NCBI RefSeq assembly: GCF_000182565.1
Contig: NW_015971558.1
Coordinates: 257,668 to 321,667 of the forward strand
DNA length: 64,000 nt
Direction: 5' to 3'
Source of the DNA: Spizellomyces punctatus DAOM BR117
Taxonomy: Eukaryota; Chytridiomycota; Chytridiomycetes; Spizellomycetales; Spizellomycetaceae
Positions 27,219-39,551 of the stretch are shown in pieces; positions within the stretch are counted from its first letter, which is position 1, and each line of letters starts with the position of its first letter. Position numbers and translations under genes: made by a program. The notes beneath the pieces were generated by a model. That model was not told the origin of the DNA, made no database searches, and saw only the letters and a list, made by a program, of their open reading frames with translations.

Positions 27219-29179
27219 CTAGTTGTCCTTCTTCAAATCATTGTCATGGTCCTTCACATCTTTCACCTCTTCATCTTCGCCAGTCACGAAAACATCCGCA
27301 CTATCCCTCACGCTCTTCTCAACCTCAACTTTCCCAACTGTCCCAAGATGCTTATGGCCATGGTAATCTGCGCCGACGAGTTCACCAATCCGTCTGCATA
27401 ATTTTCCACCTCCAAGGATGCCAAATGCAACCAACGCTGCCACGTTCCATATATGTACCATGAAATAAACGGACTTCCACACCTGGATTCCATTAGGGAT
27501 AGTGTATACGGGAAACGGGGCGCAAATGTAGTTGATGGAGATTTGCGTACCAAGCCAGCCAACAAAGTCGTAGAGCGGCTTGTAGGTGGCCAAGCGAGAA
27601 GGTTGTGTAACCAGTGGGCGTAAATTACGGCGTAAAAGTTGTCCTGTAATCGTTACCATCGCTCCCGACAAGAAGGTAAAATAGTAGCCAGGTCGGAAAC
27701 CGTGCCAAAAGGCGGAGGTGAAGTAAGTCCCTACATTCGCCAACGCTATAGCTTTCCCTTTCTCTTTCGGCTTTTGATGTTTTGAGCGCGCGTTGTCAGT
27801 AGATTTAGCGGGGGTATGTTGAGGTGCCAATCGAAGATACACGCACTCTCGAAGCCATTTTCCTGTTTGTTGATTCCATGCACCAATGTACTCGCGGGGA
27901 GATTGCGCCAGTTCGAGACGGAGTGGATCGGCATTTTGAACGCGTGAAAACAGCATTTTGGTTGGGTTGCGAGGACAGGGTCCAAGATAACCGATCCCAG
28001 AGATAATGCAAGCACCCTCCGCAAGCTTCCAAGCACCATAGTATTTGCAGCGAACAACGTTGCCTGCAAGATTAATGTACAACAATCTAACAACGAAAAA
28101 GAGGTTCAATCCAGTTCCTCATGGGTAACAGCTGCAAACACATAAAGGGCGGGAGTACCTACCTAAACCAAAAGGGCTGTTTCATAAATTCTGGAGTGAT
28201 TGCTCCATAATGTGATAACGGCTCGCTAAACTTCATGTAAATCCCTATGGTAAAAAGCCCTACCAACAATGTTTTAAACGCTGGAAGACCACGTGGGGGA
28301 ATTTTGTCAAACGGGGGCTGTAACCCAGATTTGCAAAAATAGAAAGCATTAGTGTTCCTCTGTACTTTGCTCGCAGCGATCAAGACGGTGGCCGACGGAC
28401 CTCTCCTCGCGTGAATCTCCGATACTCAATGAAATCATTTGCCGGGCCCACAAACCATCCGCCAAAGAAGAAGGCGTATCCGAGGAACTCGATCAGATTT
28501 GGCATCGTTCTTATCGCGGTTCTCTGCTGCTCTCTGGACAGCAACTGAATATCTCGGCAAATGAACAAAAATGACATAAATATCGATCACGAGCGACAAC
28601 CATACCGTGTCCTTTTTTGTTCCGTCATGAGCCGCCCACGCAAATGTGCTCATTTTGATAACCATCATCATGATAGGGGCTGTGTTGTCAGCTACTCCAG
28701 AATCCGGGTTAAATATTTGGTTTTCTAGATGACTGGAAGGCAATGATGTCAACCAGATGCCACTGCGTTAACGATCTAACAGCTGTAACCTAACGCTGCA
28801 ACACGCGGCCCTCCGTATGAAAGAGCAGGTCATGGGCACAGAGTTTGGGAAGAGGAACTTACTGGACACTCAAGAAGGCCATCATTCCTAAAAAGACTGA
28901 GACTGGGGCCCACACGCTCTCCCGGCTTATGGACACGACGGTGTATGCAACAAGACAAGCAGACAGAAGTTGAACATAGAGCCATGGGTCAACGAGAGTA
29001 AGGCAGAGCGTGATGGTGAGCAAAATGGAAAATAAATGCTTGGCAGTTGGGAGGGTCGAAGGGATGTAAGAGTATATGTAGGCGAGAGGGTAGGCCGAGA
29101 ACAGAATCACCGCAATTGTGAAATTCTGTATCGGCATGGACAGACTATCTGCCCAACCCTGTACCACTTCAAAAGCCAT
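27219..29179 (-). CDS. ALE1: MBOAT lysophospholipid acyltransferase (ALE1-like)
   Basis: MBOAT acyltransferases of the ALE1/LPCAT group reacylate lysophospholipids in the ER. The gene has about six exons. The N-terminal exon (28862-29179) carries several hydrophobic helices; middle exons include FLGYAFFFGGWFVGPANDF and RGLPAFKTLLVGLFTIGIYM; the long last exon (27219 to about 28075) includes the catalytic His motif SAFWHGFRPGYYFTF and the ISINYICAPF and GIQVWKSVYF helices. It ends with a charged cytosolic tail (EDEEVKDVKDHDNDLKKDN). The Asn/Asp motif upstream (GAWNQQTGKWLRECVYLRL) matches the second conserved MBOAT site. Exon borders are approximate. Confidence 0.88.
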
Positions 29180-31000
29180 CTTGCTGGTACCAGTGAAGGA
29201 TCAGCGAACTAACTTGTCAAGGCGCTTTCATGCAATGTCGGAAAAACGGGTAAGCTGTCGAGCGTACCCAAGGGCCCACGCAATCCATCCCAAGTGGAAT
29301 GATGTTTAACCAATTAACCACACGGTCTGATAGATGCCTTCCTGCTAGATGTTCTCTTCTAACTCCGATCATCCGTCAATCCCACTTATAGCAGCCTGCT
29401 TCTAGATGCTTCCCACACTTGATATGGCTTCAAAAGTGCAAGATGGCTTAGGACGGTAGCCATGCCGGATCACTGCACTAGTAAAATAACCCGGAACAAG
29501 AATGTATTGCGTTGATCCACACCAACCACTGAGCAAACGATTCTACAAAATAGGGGCACTTTTATAATCCGTCAAGTGATGTAATCATGTCCTCTATGAC
29601 ACTAGTAAGTGCTGTTCAATTGGTAATAGTAAAGAAAAGGCAAATTAGTACAAGCGCACAAAACATTGTCTACAGAGGCTGATTAATCTGGGCCAGAGCA
29701 CAGCTTTCACACACCTGCGAGGGTCACAATTTGTCAAAAAAGAACCGGAGCAGAATATTGGCATGTGTCGCCAGACGTTTAAGGGACGAACACGTACCTC
29801 CGCCTTTGGGTCCAGCGCATCATTCCGATCAACACATTTGTGCAGAGCCAAGGCCCCGAGAGACTGATCAAGCAGAGTAATCCCTTTCGATTATCATTCC
29901 ACCTCGACCGATGCAAAGAGTTCGAAACGTGTTCTCCTCCTTGTAGATGATTTTTCCAATTACGTCGCGTGGTGTGTTCGTTCACCATCGGCTGCCCAGA
30001 TCGGCTGCTGAGTTTCTTGGAGGCCTGCTGTCAATTTTCGAATTTTCTTTTACATGGAAGTTCCACTTGTTTGGCTGAGTGCCCCCATTGCTGACAATTT
30101 ATTACGGTTGTAAGGCAACTGCAAAAGCTGCAAAAGCATTTTTCATCTTATTTCCATACAACTTGTCTGCTGAGCGCGGTTTGGCTTAGCTTCGTGTGAG
30201 TGTCCCCCACAGGGGACGTGATGTGTGGCTTTCTCCGCTTTTTACCCTTACCTAAGCATTTTGTCCTACTTGTCTTCAATCGTCGGCAAAAAGTGTTCGA
30301 AATGGCAATCTCTTCTTGCCTCAGCACTTTATGATGTGGGATGGAAGACGTACAATTTCGTCCTCAGCAGCTGAGGAATTGTCTCCTCTTTTGCTTTAAT
30401 AAGGTCAAGTTTGTACGGCTACGCAACACCATGTCAACGAATCCAAAGAGAAAATACGCCATTTCAATACGGAAACTTGGCGCAGCTTCCGGCGCCATTA
30501 CGACCACCAAATGTTTTGGAGAACCAGCACCCACAACAAAGACAACAACGAGCGAAAAGAAAGTCTTTGCAATAAATCTCTTCCGCGCAGCTTCCTTTGG
30601 TGACTGCTTCCCTCACATGAGGTAATTAGCCCAAAGCACTGAGTGAAAGGAAAATCCTTCTCCTTCGTAGATGAGATCACCAAAGCCCCGTTGCATACAT
30701 CAGAAACCTGCTTCTTAAACAAAAAAAATGGGGTCTTTGCATTCCATACCAGGACATTTACAGTCGTCTGCTGAGCTAAAATGCGGCTTGTTTTTTTTTT
30801 TTTTGGTTTTTTTCGGCTATATAGACGGTCATTGTGGAACGAATGGGATTGTCATTCAGTATCATCCTTCGCTGTCAGCTTACAATATAATCTCACCTGG
30901 TTGAAGCCCTCTTCTACTGATCCAGTTGACCTGCACTTGATCGGAAGGAGATCTGACATTAGTAACTAGTGACGTTGAGCAGTCAACCAAGTAGTAAAGC
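29180..31000. other. 1.8 kb intergenic region without a clear gene
   Basis: Only short frames (60-95 codons) without family motifs occur on either strand. A 14-T run is at about 30790, and a small hairpin GTCCCC/GGGGAC is at 30202-30217. Nothing supports a gene. Confidence 0.45.
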
Positions 31001-34000
31001 ATGAGGTTAAAGCATCAGATACGTGTCGAGACGAGTGCGGACATATGGCAAGCACTTCGGGATAAATGCGAAGGTGACCTTGTAAATGTCATGGTGGGAT
31101 GCCTGGTTACGCTTCTCTGGAAGTACACCAAGGTTCCCGTGCACATTTTGGAGGTGTGGAGGAAGGATGGCAGGTGTGTATTACTCTAAATGACCGCCGC
31201 GCGCGTAAGGTCGATCGCTGATGAAATGTGGCTTAGATCGAGTCGGGTGAAGTTCCGTATCTCCCCAGACACAACCCTTGGCGAGATCCTTGAAATCAGC
31301 GCTACCTCTCTGCCTGCCACAGACTTTGAAAGTCTCGACTATGTCCACGCCAATGATAAACACAGCGAGAGTCCTGAATTTCTTGAGACCGCCTTGGCAG
31401 GCGGACTGAAAATACGATTCAATGTATCTGGTTCGCTCTCTACGTCAATTAGTTTCAACCAACTCCTCGGCCACCGCGAACCGCATACGATTCATATCGC
31501 AGACCATTGGAATGCATTGTTGCGGTTTATTGCGAAAAACGACGGGTGGCGGGATACGCCAGTTAAACAGATTTCCATTGTACACGGCAAGGAGCTGGAT
31601 CAAGTGATGTCCAAGTGGACTACCAATGTTCATGGAACAACCTTGAAGTCGTATGCAGATGGACCTAAGCTGCTACACTCACATTTTGACGCCTCCGCGA
31701 AACGAAACCCGAGAGGCGTTGCCTTGAGATATATTGATCACGACAGAAGAGAAGAACTGACGTACCGAGACGCCGCGCATATTATCGCACGAGGCGTACG
31801 GGCAATTTTGCGCCGTTTCCGCCAGTCGCAACCATTAAGCCAAGAGCATCTTGGCTCTGCGTCAATGGAGCGATACGTAGCTATTTTCTTTCCGCGTGTT
31901 GGTATGGAAGCCTACCTTGCCATGCTTTCTATCCTGAAATCTGGCGCCGCTTATGTTCCTATCGATCCTGCCTACCCACCGGACCGAGTGGCTTACATCG
32001 TTGAGGATGCCTGTGCATCATTACTGATCACCACTCGGGCCATGGAGCAAATGGTCGAAGAGTCAGGATTGCTTGGCACTGGCAAGTGCACTGTCGTTTT
32101 CTGGGATGAATTGCTCCAGGAGGTTCCAGTGGAAGGTACCACTGAAGAGGTGGCGATATCTCCATCAGCTCCGTGCTATTCTATATATACATCTGGGTCT
32201 ACTGGGAAGCCAAAAGGTGCAGCGTTCTCCTATTCGAGAATCCCATGCATTTCCTTACTAACAGACCTCGTAGGTGTAATTGTTGAGCATTGCAACGCTT
32301 CCTTCCTCGTACACTCAGAGTCCGTTCTTTTTCCTCTGAATGCCCAAGATGTAGTCCTCCAGCCGTTTTCCATTGCTTTTGATGCCTCAATCGAATGCAT
32401 CTGGCTGGCCTTCCACAATGCCGCGACCCTGCATATCCCGTCGGAAGTCGATATGAAATCTGGACCCATGCTCGCTGACTACATTACAGAGCACAATATT
32501 TCGGTTCTTTCGACTGTGCCGACTTTATTGTCCATGATAGACGAGGACATGCCTACCTTAAAATTATTGATCTTGGGTGGTGAAGCATGTCCACCGGCGC
32601 TGGTAGAGATGTGGGCTTCAAGGACTAGACTGGTAAACACTTATGGACCTACGGAAGCAACCGTCATCTGTACATCATGTGATATGCAGCCTGGGGTGCC
32701 AGTAACGATAGGAAAGCCGATACCGAATTACGAGATCTATATTTTGGACGATGAGCTGCTACCTGTACCTATTGGAATTGCTGGAGAGATCCATGTCGGT
32801 GGAGACGGGTGGGTACCGTTTTATATTTACAGCTGTGCAATACTGTGCAATACTAAATACCGATCAATCCTGGCATCGTCCATCAGGGTTACTCGCGGGT
32901 ACCGAAATCGTGATGACCTAAATACTGAAAAGTTTATTCCCAGCCCGTATGGTCCTGGAAAACTTTATAAAACTGGTGATCTGGGCCGTTGGACGCCAGA
33001 GGGCGATATTGCTTACTTGGGCCGTGCCGATGCCCAGGTGAAACTGAGAGGTGAGCATATCTTGCATCTGAAATTGGTCATTGCATTCTGAGTAACGACC
33101 TTCAATTGTAATAGGCCATAGAATTGAGCTCGGAGAAATTGAATCAGCCCTTGTCCGCTTTGGTCACCCAACCGTCCTTGCGTCCTGCGCTACCGTCCAG
33201 CAGATTGAAGGTGTTGATCACCTTATCGCCTATATTATCCTAGCTGATCTCGATGACGAGGATAACGCGAGCCGATGTGACTCGAACTCAGAGTCTGACA
33301 CAGTGTATGCTGAGGATGTTGACATCCAGGGTATTCTCGGGCGAATGAGGGCTACCTTACCTGGATACATGGTGCCAACCTATGTGGAGGTAATGAACGG
33401 TGATTTTCCAACGCTTCCCAGCGGCAAGGTTGACCGGAAGAAACTTCCGGTGCCACCACGTAAGTGCTTGCAGTTTATTGATATGACGGTGTATCCTGCG
33501 AACTGAGTTCGTCTACTGGCAACCTTATAATGTAGCGCATGTAATAAAAGCCCGTTCTTCCATGTCATCGATTCGCTCCCAGAGGAAGACACTAACTAAT
33601 CAAGGATCGTTTGACTCCATGAATACTCTCTCTGCGGAGTCCCTGTTGGTAGATATGTTTACCGAGGAAGGAACCACCCCGACCGAGCGTATGTTGCGCG
33701 ATGTGTGGTCTAATATCCTGATGATAGAGATCACCACCCCCGAGGTGGACTTTTTTGCGCTGGGTGGCCACAGCGTCCTTGCTGCCCGACTAGTTTCCGA
33801 GTTGCGCAAGTCGCCGACAGTGAAAGGTGTTACTGTGCGTGATGTTTATACTGAACGCACGATTAGGGGTCTTGCTGCAAGAATCGATACATTAAATGGC
33901 AAAACTGAAATTGCGGTAAAAATGAAGAACTCCAATGGCCGCCAGTCGTCTCAGGATGGGTCTGAAGATGCCAGTGGTACAGATGGGACGGTGGTGGACA

Positions 34001-36622
34001 TGCTTGGTTCACCCAGTGACAAAAAGGAGCTGCCCCATGTGTTCCTACCCCACATCGTTTCGTTGATCCTATTCTACGTAATGGTGAGTCCAAGTCTTGT
34101 AGTTTTTCTTCGAGCCCAGCGGTAACAACTTTGTGCTTCAACAGGGGCATATTACCAGCTTCATGTCGTTGATCGGGTATTACCTTTTTCTCGAGTTCAT
34201 GAATCCGACGTATTTCTCGTCCCGCTATTATGTGTTCCTAGTGGGAATCGCTCTATTTCCTGTCATTCAATTTTTGATGTTCGCTGCTGCCATTGGGTTA
34301 AAATGGCTCGTTATTGGAAAGTTCCGACCGGGAAAGTACAGATTGTACTCGTTTTACTATTGGAGGTGTGCTACTAGTTATTTCGTGGCTTGCAGAAAAC
34401 TGTGATATTAACGGATCACTTACCCTCACTTTTTCGGCTCAGATGGTGGATCGTTAGTCGTGTTACCGCAATGGTTCCGGCTGCTTTCATGCGTGGTTCA
34501 CCCCTGCTTCGTATCTATTTGCGTTTGCTTGGTGCTAAAATCGGGCGCAACGTTCACCTGCAGTCAGTTTTCGTATCTTCGTTCGATCTGATCACCATCG
34601 GCGATAACACTTCAATCGGGTCTGATGCTCACCTATACGGATTTCATGTCATGAACGGTTATCTGCACATTGGACGGGTGACAATTGGTGAAGGATGCTA
34701 CGTTGGTGCCCGCTCACATTTGGAACCAAACACGTCGATGGGCGATCGGGCGCAGCTTGGCGAATTATCATGTGTTGGAATGGGACGGCATATTCCATCG
34801 GGCGAGAGTTGGACTGGGTCTCCTGCTGAGCCTGTGGACCCAGCTTCCATCCTTTGTGCAGATATGGTCATCCCCCTCCGAAAAAGACGCAGCTGCTTTG
34901 GTCGCATGTTTGAGGCCATCGGTGACTTCCTGCACGCCCTCTTTTTCGTTTTCGCATACTTCATCATGGCTATCATGATGTTTGGGGCATCTGTACCGAA
35001 TTTAATTCTTTTGCTATTCACCGGAAATGTGATAAGCTCATGGACTATGCGGATGGCAATCTATATACCAGTCATGGGGTGAGTGACAGTAACTACGTTT
35101 CCCGCTGTCCAGCTGTAGTAACGATGTTGAATATCCTCTTTAGTCCAATCTATTGCGTTTGCATTGCCTTTCAGCTGGTGATTCTTAAGTGGCTTATCGG
35201 TGGCCGTATTCAACCTGGAGTCTATAGCACACGATCCTTCGCTTACTTCCGTATATGGTTCGTTGACAAAATGGTCCAGACCTCGCTCAGCGCACTGGGT
35301 GGAATGTACGCGACTCTGTATCTTCCACCGTGGCTCTCAGCAATGGGTATGAAAGTGGGGAAGACTGTAGAAGTGTCTACTGCGGCGAACTGGACTCCGG
35401 ATCTCTGTACGTTGGGTGACAGGTCGTTCCTCGCCGACAACGTCTGCCTCGGCGCGCCTGTGTTTCATGGTGGAATGGTGAAAGTTAGCCACACGGAGAT
35501 TAGGGAGAGGTCTTTTGTTGGAAACAGCGGGCTCATGCCATCCGGTAGCACCATTGGCAAGAACTGCTTGATCGGCGTCAATTCAGTGCCTCCTGCCAGT
35601 CTCGCAGAATGCCAAAGCTCTCAAACGGTCTCCGAAAAGAACAAAGAACATGGTTTCGTTGTGAATGTGGAAGAAGTTATACCACCTGGTTCCCGTTACG
35701 ATGTTCCCGACGGTACATCTTGGCTTGGCTCACCAGCAATGAACCTCCCCGCTCGCGCTTGTGCAGTGAAAAAATTCAAAGAATCGAAGACCTTCCAGCC
35801 GTCTCGCAAGCGTTATTTGCAACGGTATTTGATCGAGTTCTTCAGGGTGACTGGTCCTGCCATGATTGAAGGAGGAACTTTGGTTGGCGCGTTCATACTG
35901 GCCATGTGGCTGGACCTGAGGTGGTGGCATCTTTGGCTCTACTGGCCGCTCTTGCATATCGGTCGTGGAATTTGCTTTTGTGCCTGTGTATGGCTCGCCA
36001 AGTGGATATTGATCGGCCGCTATATTGCTCAGGAACAGCCCTTGTGGTCCGTTTATGTTTGGAAGGCCGAGGTAAGAAAGTCGCAAGGTGCCTGGCTTAT
36101 GCTGTTTACCGTTATCTAATCTCTTGTTTACTTATCCAGCTTGTCAGCGGTTGGGAAGAATTCGGCTGCAATCCAGCTTTCGTCTCTGGTCTTCAGGGAA
36201 CTCCGTGGATAAATCATTGGTTTCGCTCTCTAGGTGCCAAAATTGGTCGGCGCTGCTACATTAACACGGTAAGTGCACACCAGCAGTTACTCGGTCAGCT
36301 GCGCTTTTCTCATTATCATCGATTACTTTTGCTCCTCCAGGTGTGGTTCTGCGAACCTGATTTGATTAGTATCGGCGATAACGTGTGCCTAAACACGGAT
36401 GTTGTCCTGCAAACGCATCTGTTTGAGGACCGAATTATGAAGATGTCACATTTGCGTATCGAGGACCATGTGTCAATTGGCGGCGCTTCAGTGATTCTCT
36501 ACGACTCAGTCATTGAAGAAGGGTGTCATGTTGATTCGCTTTCGTTGGCCATGAAAGGCGAAGTACTCAGTTCTTGGACGCATTGGCGAGGGACGCCAGC
36601 CCAACCTGTTTTCCAGGGATGA
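31001..36622 (+). CDS. NRPS-like enzyme: adenylation, carrier and beta-helix acyltransferase modules (Pls/PosA type)
   Basis: This is a very large multi-exon gene. After a short N-terminal piece comes an adenylation domain (about 31670-33470) with YTSGSTGKPKGA (A3), NTYGPTEATV (A5), LYKTGDLGRW (A7), LGRADAQVKLRG (A8) and a C-terminal PSGKVDRKKLPVP (A10). A carrier domain follows with FFALGGHSVLAARL, whose Ser carries phosphopantetheine (about 33760). The rest (34150-36622) alternates membrane helices with left-handed beta-helix repeats (IGRNVHL, ITIGDNTSIGSDAHL, IGEGCYVGARS, and later IGDNVCLNTDV). This order is that of Pls/PosA synthetases, which include poly-lysine synthetase; a fungal Pls-like enzyme is known. 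Substrate cannot be told from here. An in-frame TAA at 31187-31189 separates the first 62 codons from the ATG at 31190. Confidence 0.82.
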
Positions 36623-36930
36623 TGCGGATTTCTGCATAATGCGACGCTGTATTTGCTTTGTATTACTCTAATAGACACGCTTCACAAGATCAATTACACT
36701 AAGTGGCTTATGTGAGAACTAAGTATTTAGAGTTCGAGATGCGAGTTGCAAAGCACGAGAATAACAACTTGAGATGCATCTATTCATACATCGAACATTT
36801 AATTCACAAAATACTCAGAAATCGTAGATGCCATAGTGTACCGGATTCAAAAGTAGTCCTTCGCGGTTTTCGGCATGACTGCAGAGAGGAGGGAAGTTAC
36901 CTAACAAGTATCCGGGTTCATTCTTGCACA
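36623..36930. other. Host/mobile boundary spacer
   Basis: About 310 bases between the NRPS-like gene stop and the first terminal inverted repeat. AT-rich, no gene or motif seen. Confidence 0.45.
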
Positions 36931-37147
36931 GGTGCAAGGTAGACCTGTTCTTTGGTCTTCGCACGCAGTTGCGGACTTTGATTTTTGCGACGCGTCTCGC
37001 GTGCCATATGACCATATATAGTTATAGTGATCATGTATCCATGTATAGCTAAAGTATGGCGCAGCGCGTAGCAGTTAGCTTAGGAAAACCCCGCCGCGCC
37101 GACAACCTGTCAAAGTCTGTCGGTTCCACGGCGGCCCCGTAGTTAGA
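36931..37147 (+). repeat. Left terminal inverted repeat
   Basis: Begins GGTGCAAGGTAGACCTG and ends GGCCCCGTAGTTAGA; it pairs with 38229-38442 in reverse complement with scattered mismatches and small gaps. Confidence 0.8.
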
Positions 37148-38228
37148 TGTTTATTCTTTGCCTCATTGCATGGCACTGTCACAAGACGGATTTCCCTCCC
37201 ATTTGTTTGTTGGGGTACGGTTGTCTGTATCACTTGAGAATTATGGTACGGGGTCTTTTTTGTGCGGTTAACACCAATACTGTGTCACTATGCACATATA
37301 TGTTCAAGTGGGACTTCTATTGGCCAATTCTCACTTACAACAGCTGCTCTGTGATCTCTATGGCTAGAATTGATGTTTGATGGTTGAAAATGGGTCTTTG
37401 TGATCAAAGGACTTTTTTTTATGGTTGAAAGCATACTTTCTATGGTTGCATTGTTCTAAAATGCACTTTTGATGGTCTGAAAATGAGTTGGTACAATCAG
37501 TTTGTGTTAAAAACATCATTTCAATGGTTTGTGAGTGTAAATATCTTGTTTTCTAATTATCGCTCAGTGTTTCAGTATCTCCAGCATGGAATGGTTCTTC
37601 GTGACTGACTAGAGAAATTAAAACACAAGCAACACCAGTAAAGGTATGTAGAAAAACTAAAATATATATATATTTGCTACAAGAAAAGGGGAATCCAGTG
37701 CAAACATGCCTCTTATATACTGCTAAAACTATGTACTCTAGAAGAAAAATTGTAAAGTAGGGAGATGAACCATAGGTTTGAAATATAATGGATTAAGATT
37801 GCTCTATTAATTTCCCATCACTGGAATGCTTTATATACCATGCATTTACATAAGCTTTAAATACAATATCCATGTGTCGCACATATGGCACTAGCACTTT
37901 CTTGTAACGTCAATCGACCAGATTGCTCTAGTTGATGTGTTTCTTGTGAATCATTGAGCCCTGTGAGAGGGCTGTATAAAGACTTTGTTGTTAATACAAG
38001 ATAAAGGGAACTATTGATAGTTCCTCACATTGCTAACTAGGCTAGTTGTTCTTCTAGTTTTTCCTTGCTTGCTGCCTCCCCTTCTGAGGGGCTTTGGGGC
38101 AGCACTTTTTTATGCTTGCTCCCTCCTTCGGCGGGGCGTCGGCATGAGATTTCCTGCCCCCGCCGGTGCGGTCCCTCTTGCGCCAATCGGAAGTGATTGG
38201 CACTAGCAATTAAAGGGACAAATAATCT

Positions 38229-38442
38229 TCTAACTACGGGGCCGCTGCGGAACCGAACAACTTTGACAGGTCGTCGGCGTGGCGGGGCTTACATAATCTA
38301 ACTACTGTTATGCACTGCGCCATACTTTGGCCATACATGGCTACATGATCACTATAGCTATATATGGTGTATGAGAGACGCGTCATGAAAATCTAAGTTC
38401 GCACTTGCGTGCAAATACCAAAGGACAGGTCTACCTTACACC
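38229..38442 (-). repeat. Right terminal inverted repeat
   Basis: Begins TCTAACTACGGGGCC and ends CAGGTCTACCTTACACC; it is the inverted partner of 36931-37147. Confidence 0.8.
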
Positions 38443-39410
38443 CCCCGCAGATTATACCTGCAGCAGTAGCGAAGGCTTTAATCTCTTCTTGACCTTTCTT
38501 TTGGTCTGGAAACAAGAGTTCTATCTACTTCTATGTAGTGAGGTCCTTGGGTTTTCCTCATCCCCTGGGTGTCTCCTCGGTTTGCCCAGACCGGTTGAGC
38601 TCTGTGGCTCGGCCAGTGGGGCTGTCCCCGGGACTACTGGGCTTTCCCAGCATGACCCATGTGATTGCATCCAATGCAACACTTTACATACGTATGATTT
38701 TCATCATGATGAGGTAATTGTTTGGGGGCTGACCCCTGGAGCAGCTTCACCCGGTGCCCACGGGGACCGTTTGCTGAGTCGTCGCTCCATTTCTGGCCCT
38801 TTTTATACTTTATACAATTTGGGGGCTGACCCCTGGAGCAGCTTCACCCAGTGCCCACGGGGACCATTTGCTGAGTCATCACTCATTCTGGTCATGTATA
38901 TACTTTATACAAAAGTGCGCTTATCGCTATCTTAGTGCTAGACAAGCCTTTTTACTTTTGTTGCGTCATCTATGTACTAAAGCCCTACTGAATATACACG
39001 CGTACTTGGAAGCTTCTTTTACGTACAAAGAACCAGTTGCTTTGTCCTTTTAAATGGGAGCGTATTTCGCTTTCCCCTCTATCATTCTTACTACCCACTG
39101 TCGATAATGTCTTTTCCCCATATGGACATCACAATACGCCTTGGTCCACACTTGAGACCGACTGCACATGTAAGCCCTGCATGATTTACGCAGGCACCTC
39201 GCTTATCACATCGTGGGAATGGTTATGGAGGTGGTGACCCAGTGGGTCATTGCGTCCATGGTCCCATGCATAGCATTTTGTGTGCTCGGGTAGGTCATTG
39301 TTCATTGTCGGTTTCTTTTGTCTTTCATGTTGTTAATCGGAGTGGACTGGATTTAGATTTTCGACCAGTCAGGGGCTTGAGAGTATTTTCAAGCCCAGTC
39401 ATTCTCAACA
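38443..39410 (-). repeat. Probable 3' LTR region of the chromovirus
   Basis: The right edge (39410) is supported by ...CTCAACA on the plus strand, that is TGTTGAG on the element strand, next to the G-rich tract. The left edge is assumed to be the end of the inverted-repeat element. The region contains the 97-bp tandem repeat. Without a second LTR in the window the extent cannot be confirmed. Confidence 0.4.
38720..38913 (+). repeat. Two tandem copies of a 97-bp unit
   Basis: GGGGGCTGACCCCTGGAGCA starts at 38724 and again at 38821, an offset of 97. The copies differ at a few positions (for example CCCGGTGCCC against CCCAGTGCCC, and GTCGTCGC against GTCATCAC). They lie within the probable LTR, where such repeats often act in the promoter region. 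A 176-codon open frame across them is a by-product. Confidence 0.85.
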
Positions 39411-39551
39411 AACCCCCGAAGAACATATCGCTTTTGTTCCGTTTTGGGCTGTTGGGACCTTGCACTTGGGGTTTGTGGTCGATGTGGGTCTGTTGGGTAT
39501 GCTTGTATACTTGTAATAGACATCATCCTCGTAAATATATGTTTCATGTCC

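Larger units (their letters stand above)
36931..38442. mobile_element. Non-autonomous element with ~215-bp terminal inverted repeats
   Basis: The left end (36931-37147) and the right end (38229-38442) are imperfect inverted copies. Shared stretches include AAGGTAGACCTGT, TATAGTGATCATGTA, AAGTATGGCGCAG, GCCGACRACCTGTCAAAG and GGCCCCGTAGTTAGA, each found in reverse complement at the other end. The 1.08-kb interior has no coding frame above about 80 codons. No target duplication is obvious next to GGTGCAAGG or its partner. It is probably a DNA-transposon derivative moved by a transposase elsewhere. Whether it sits inside the chromovirus LTR or next to it is unresolved. Confidence 0.75.

Noticed and set aside
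38405-38935. 176-codon frame near the LTR
   Set aside because: It is driven by the 97-bp tandem repeat; no homology pattern.
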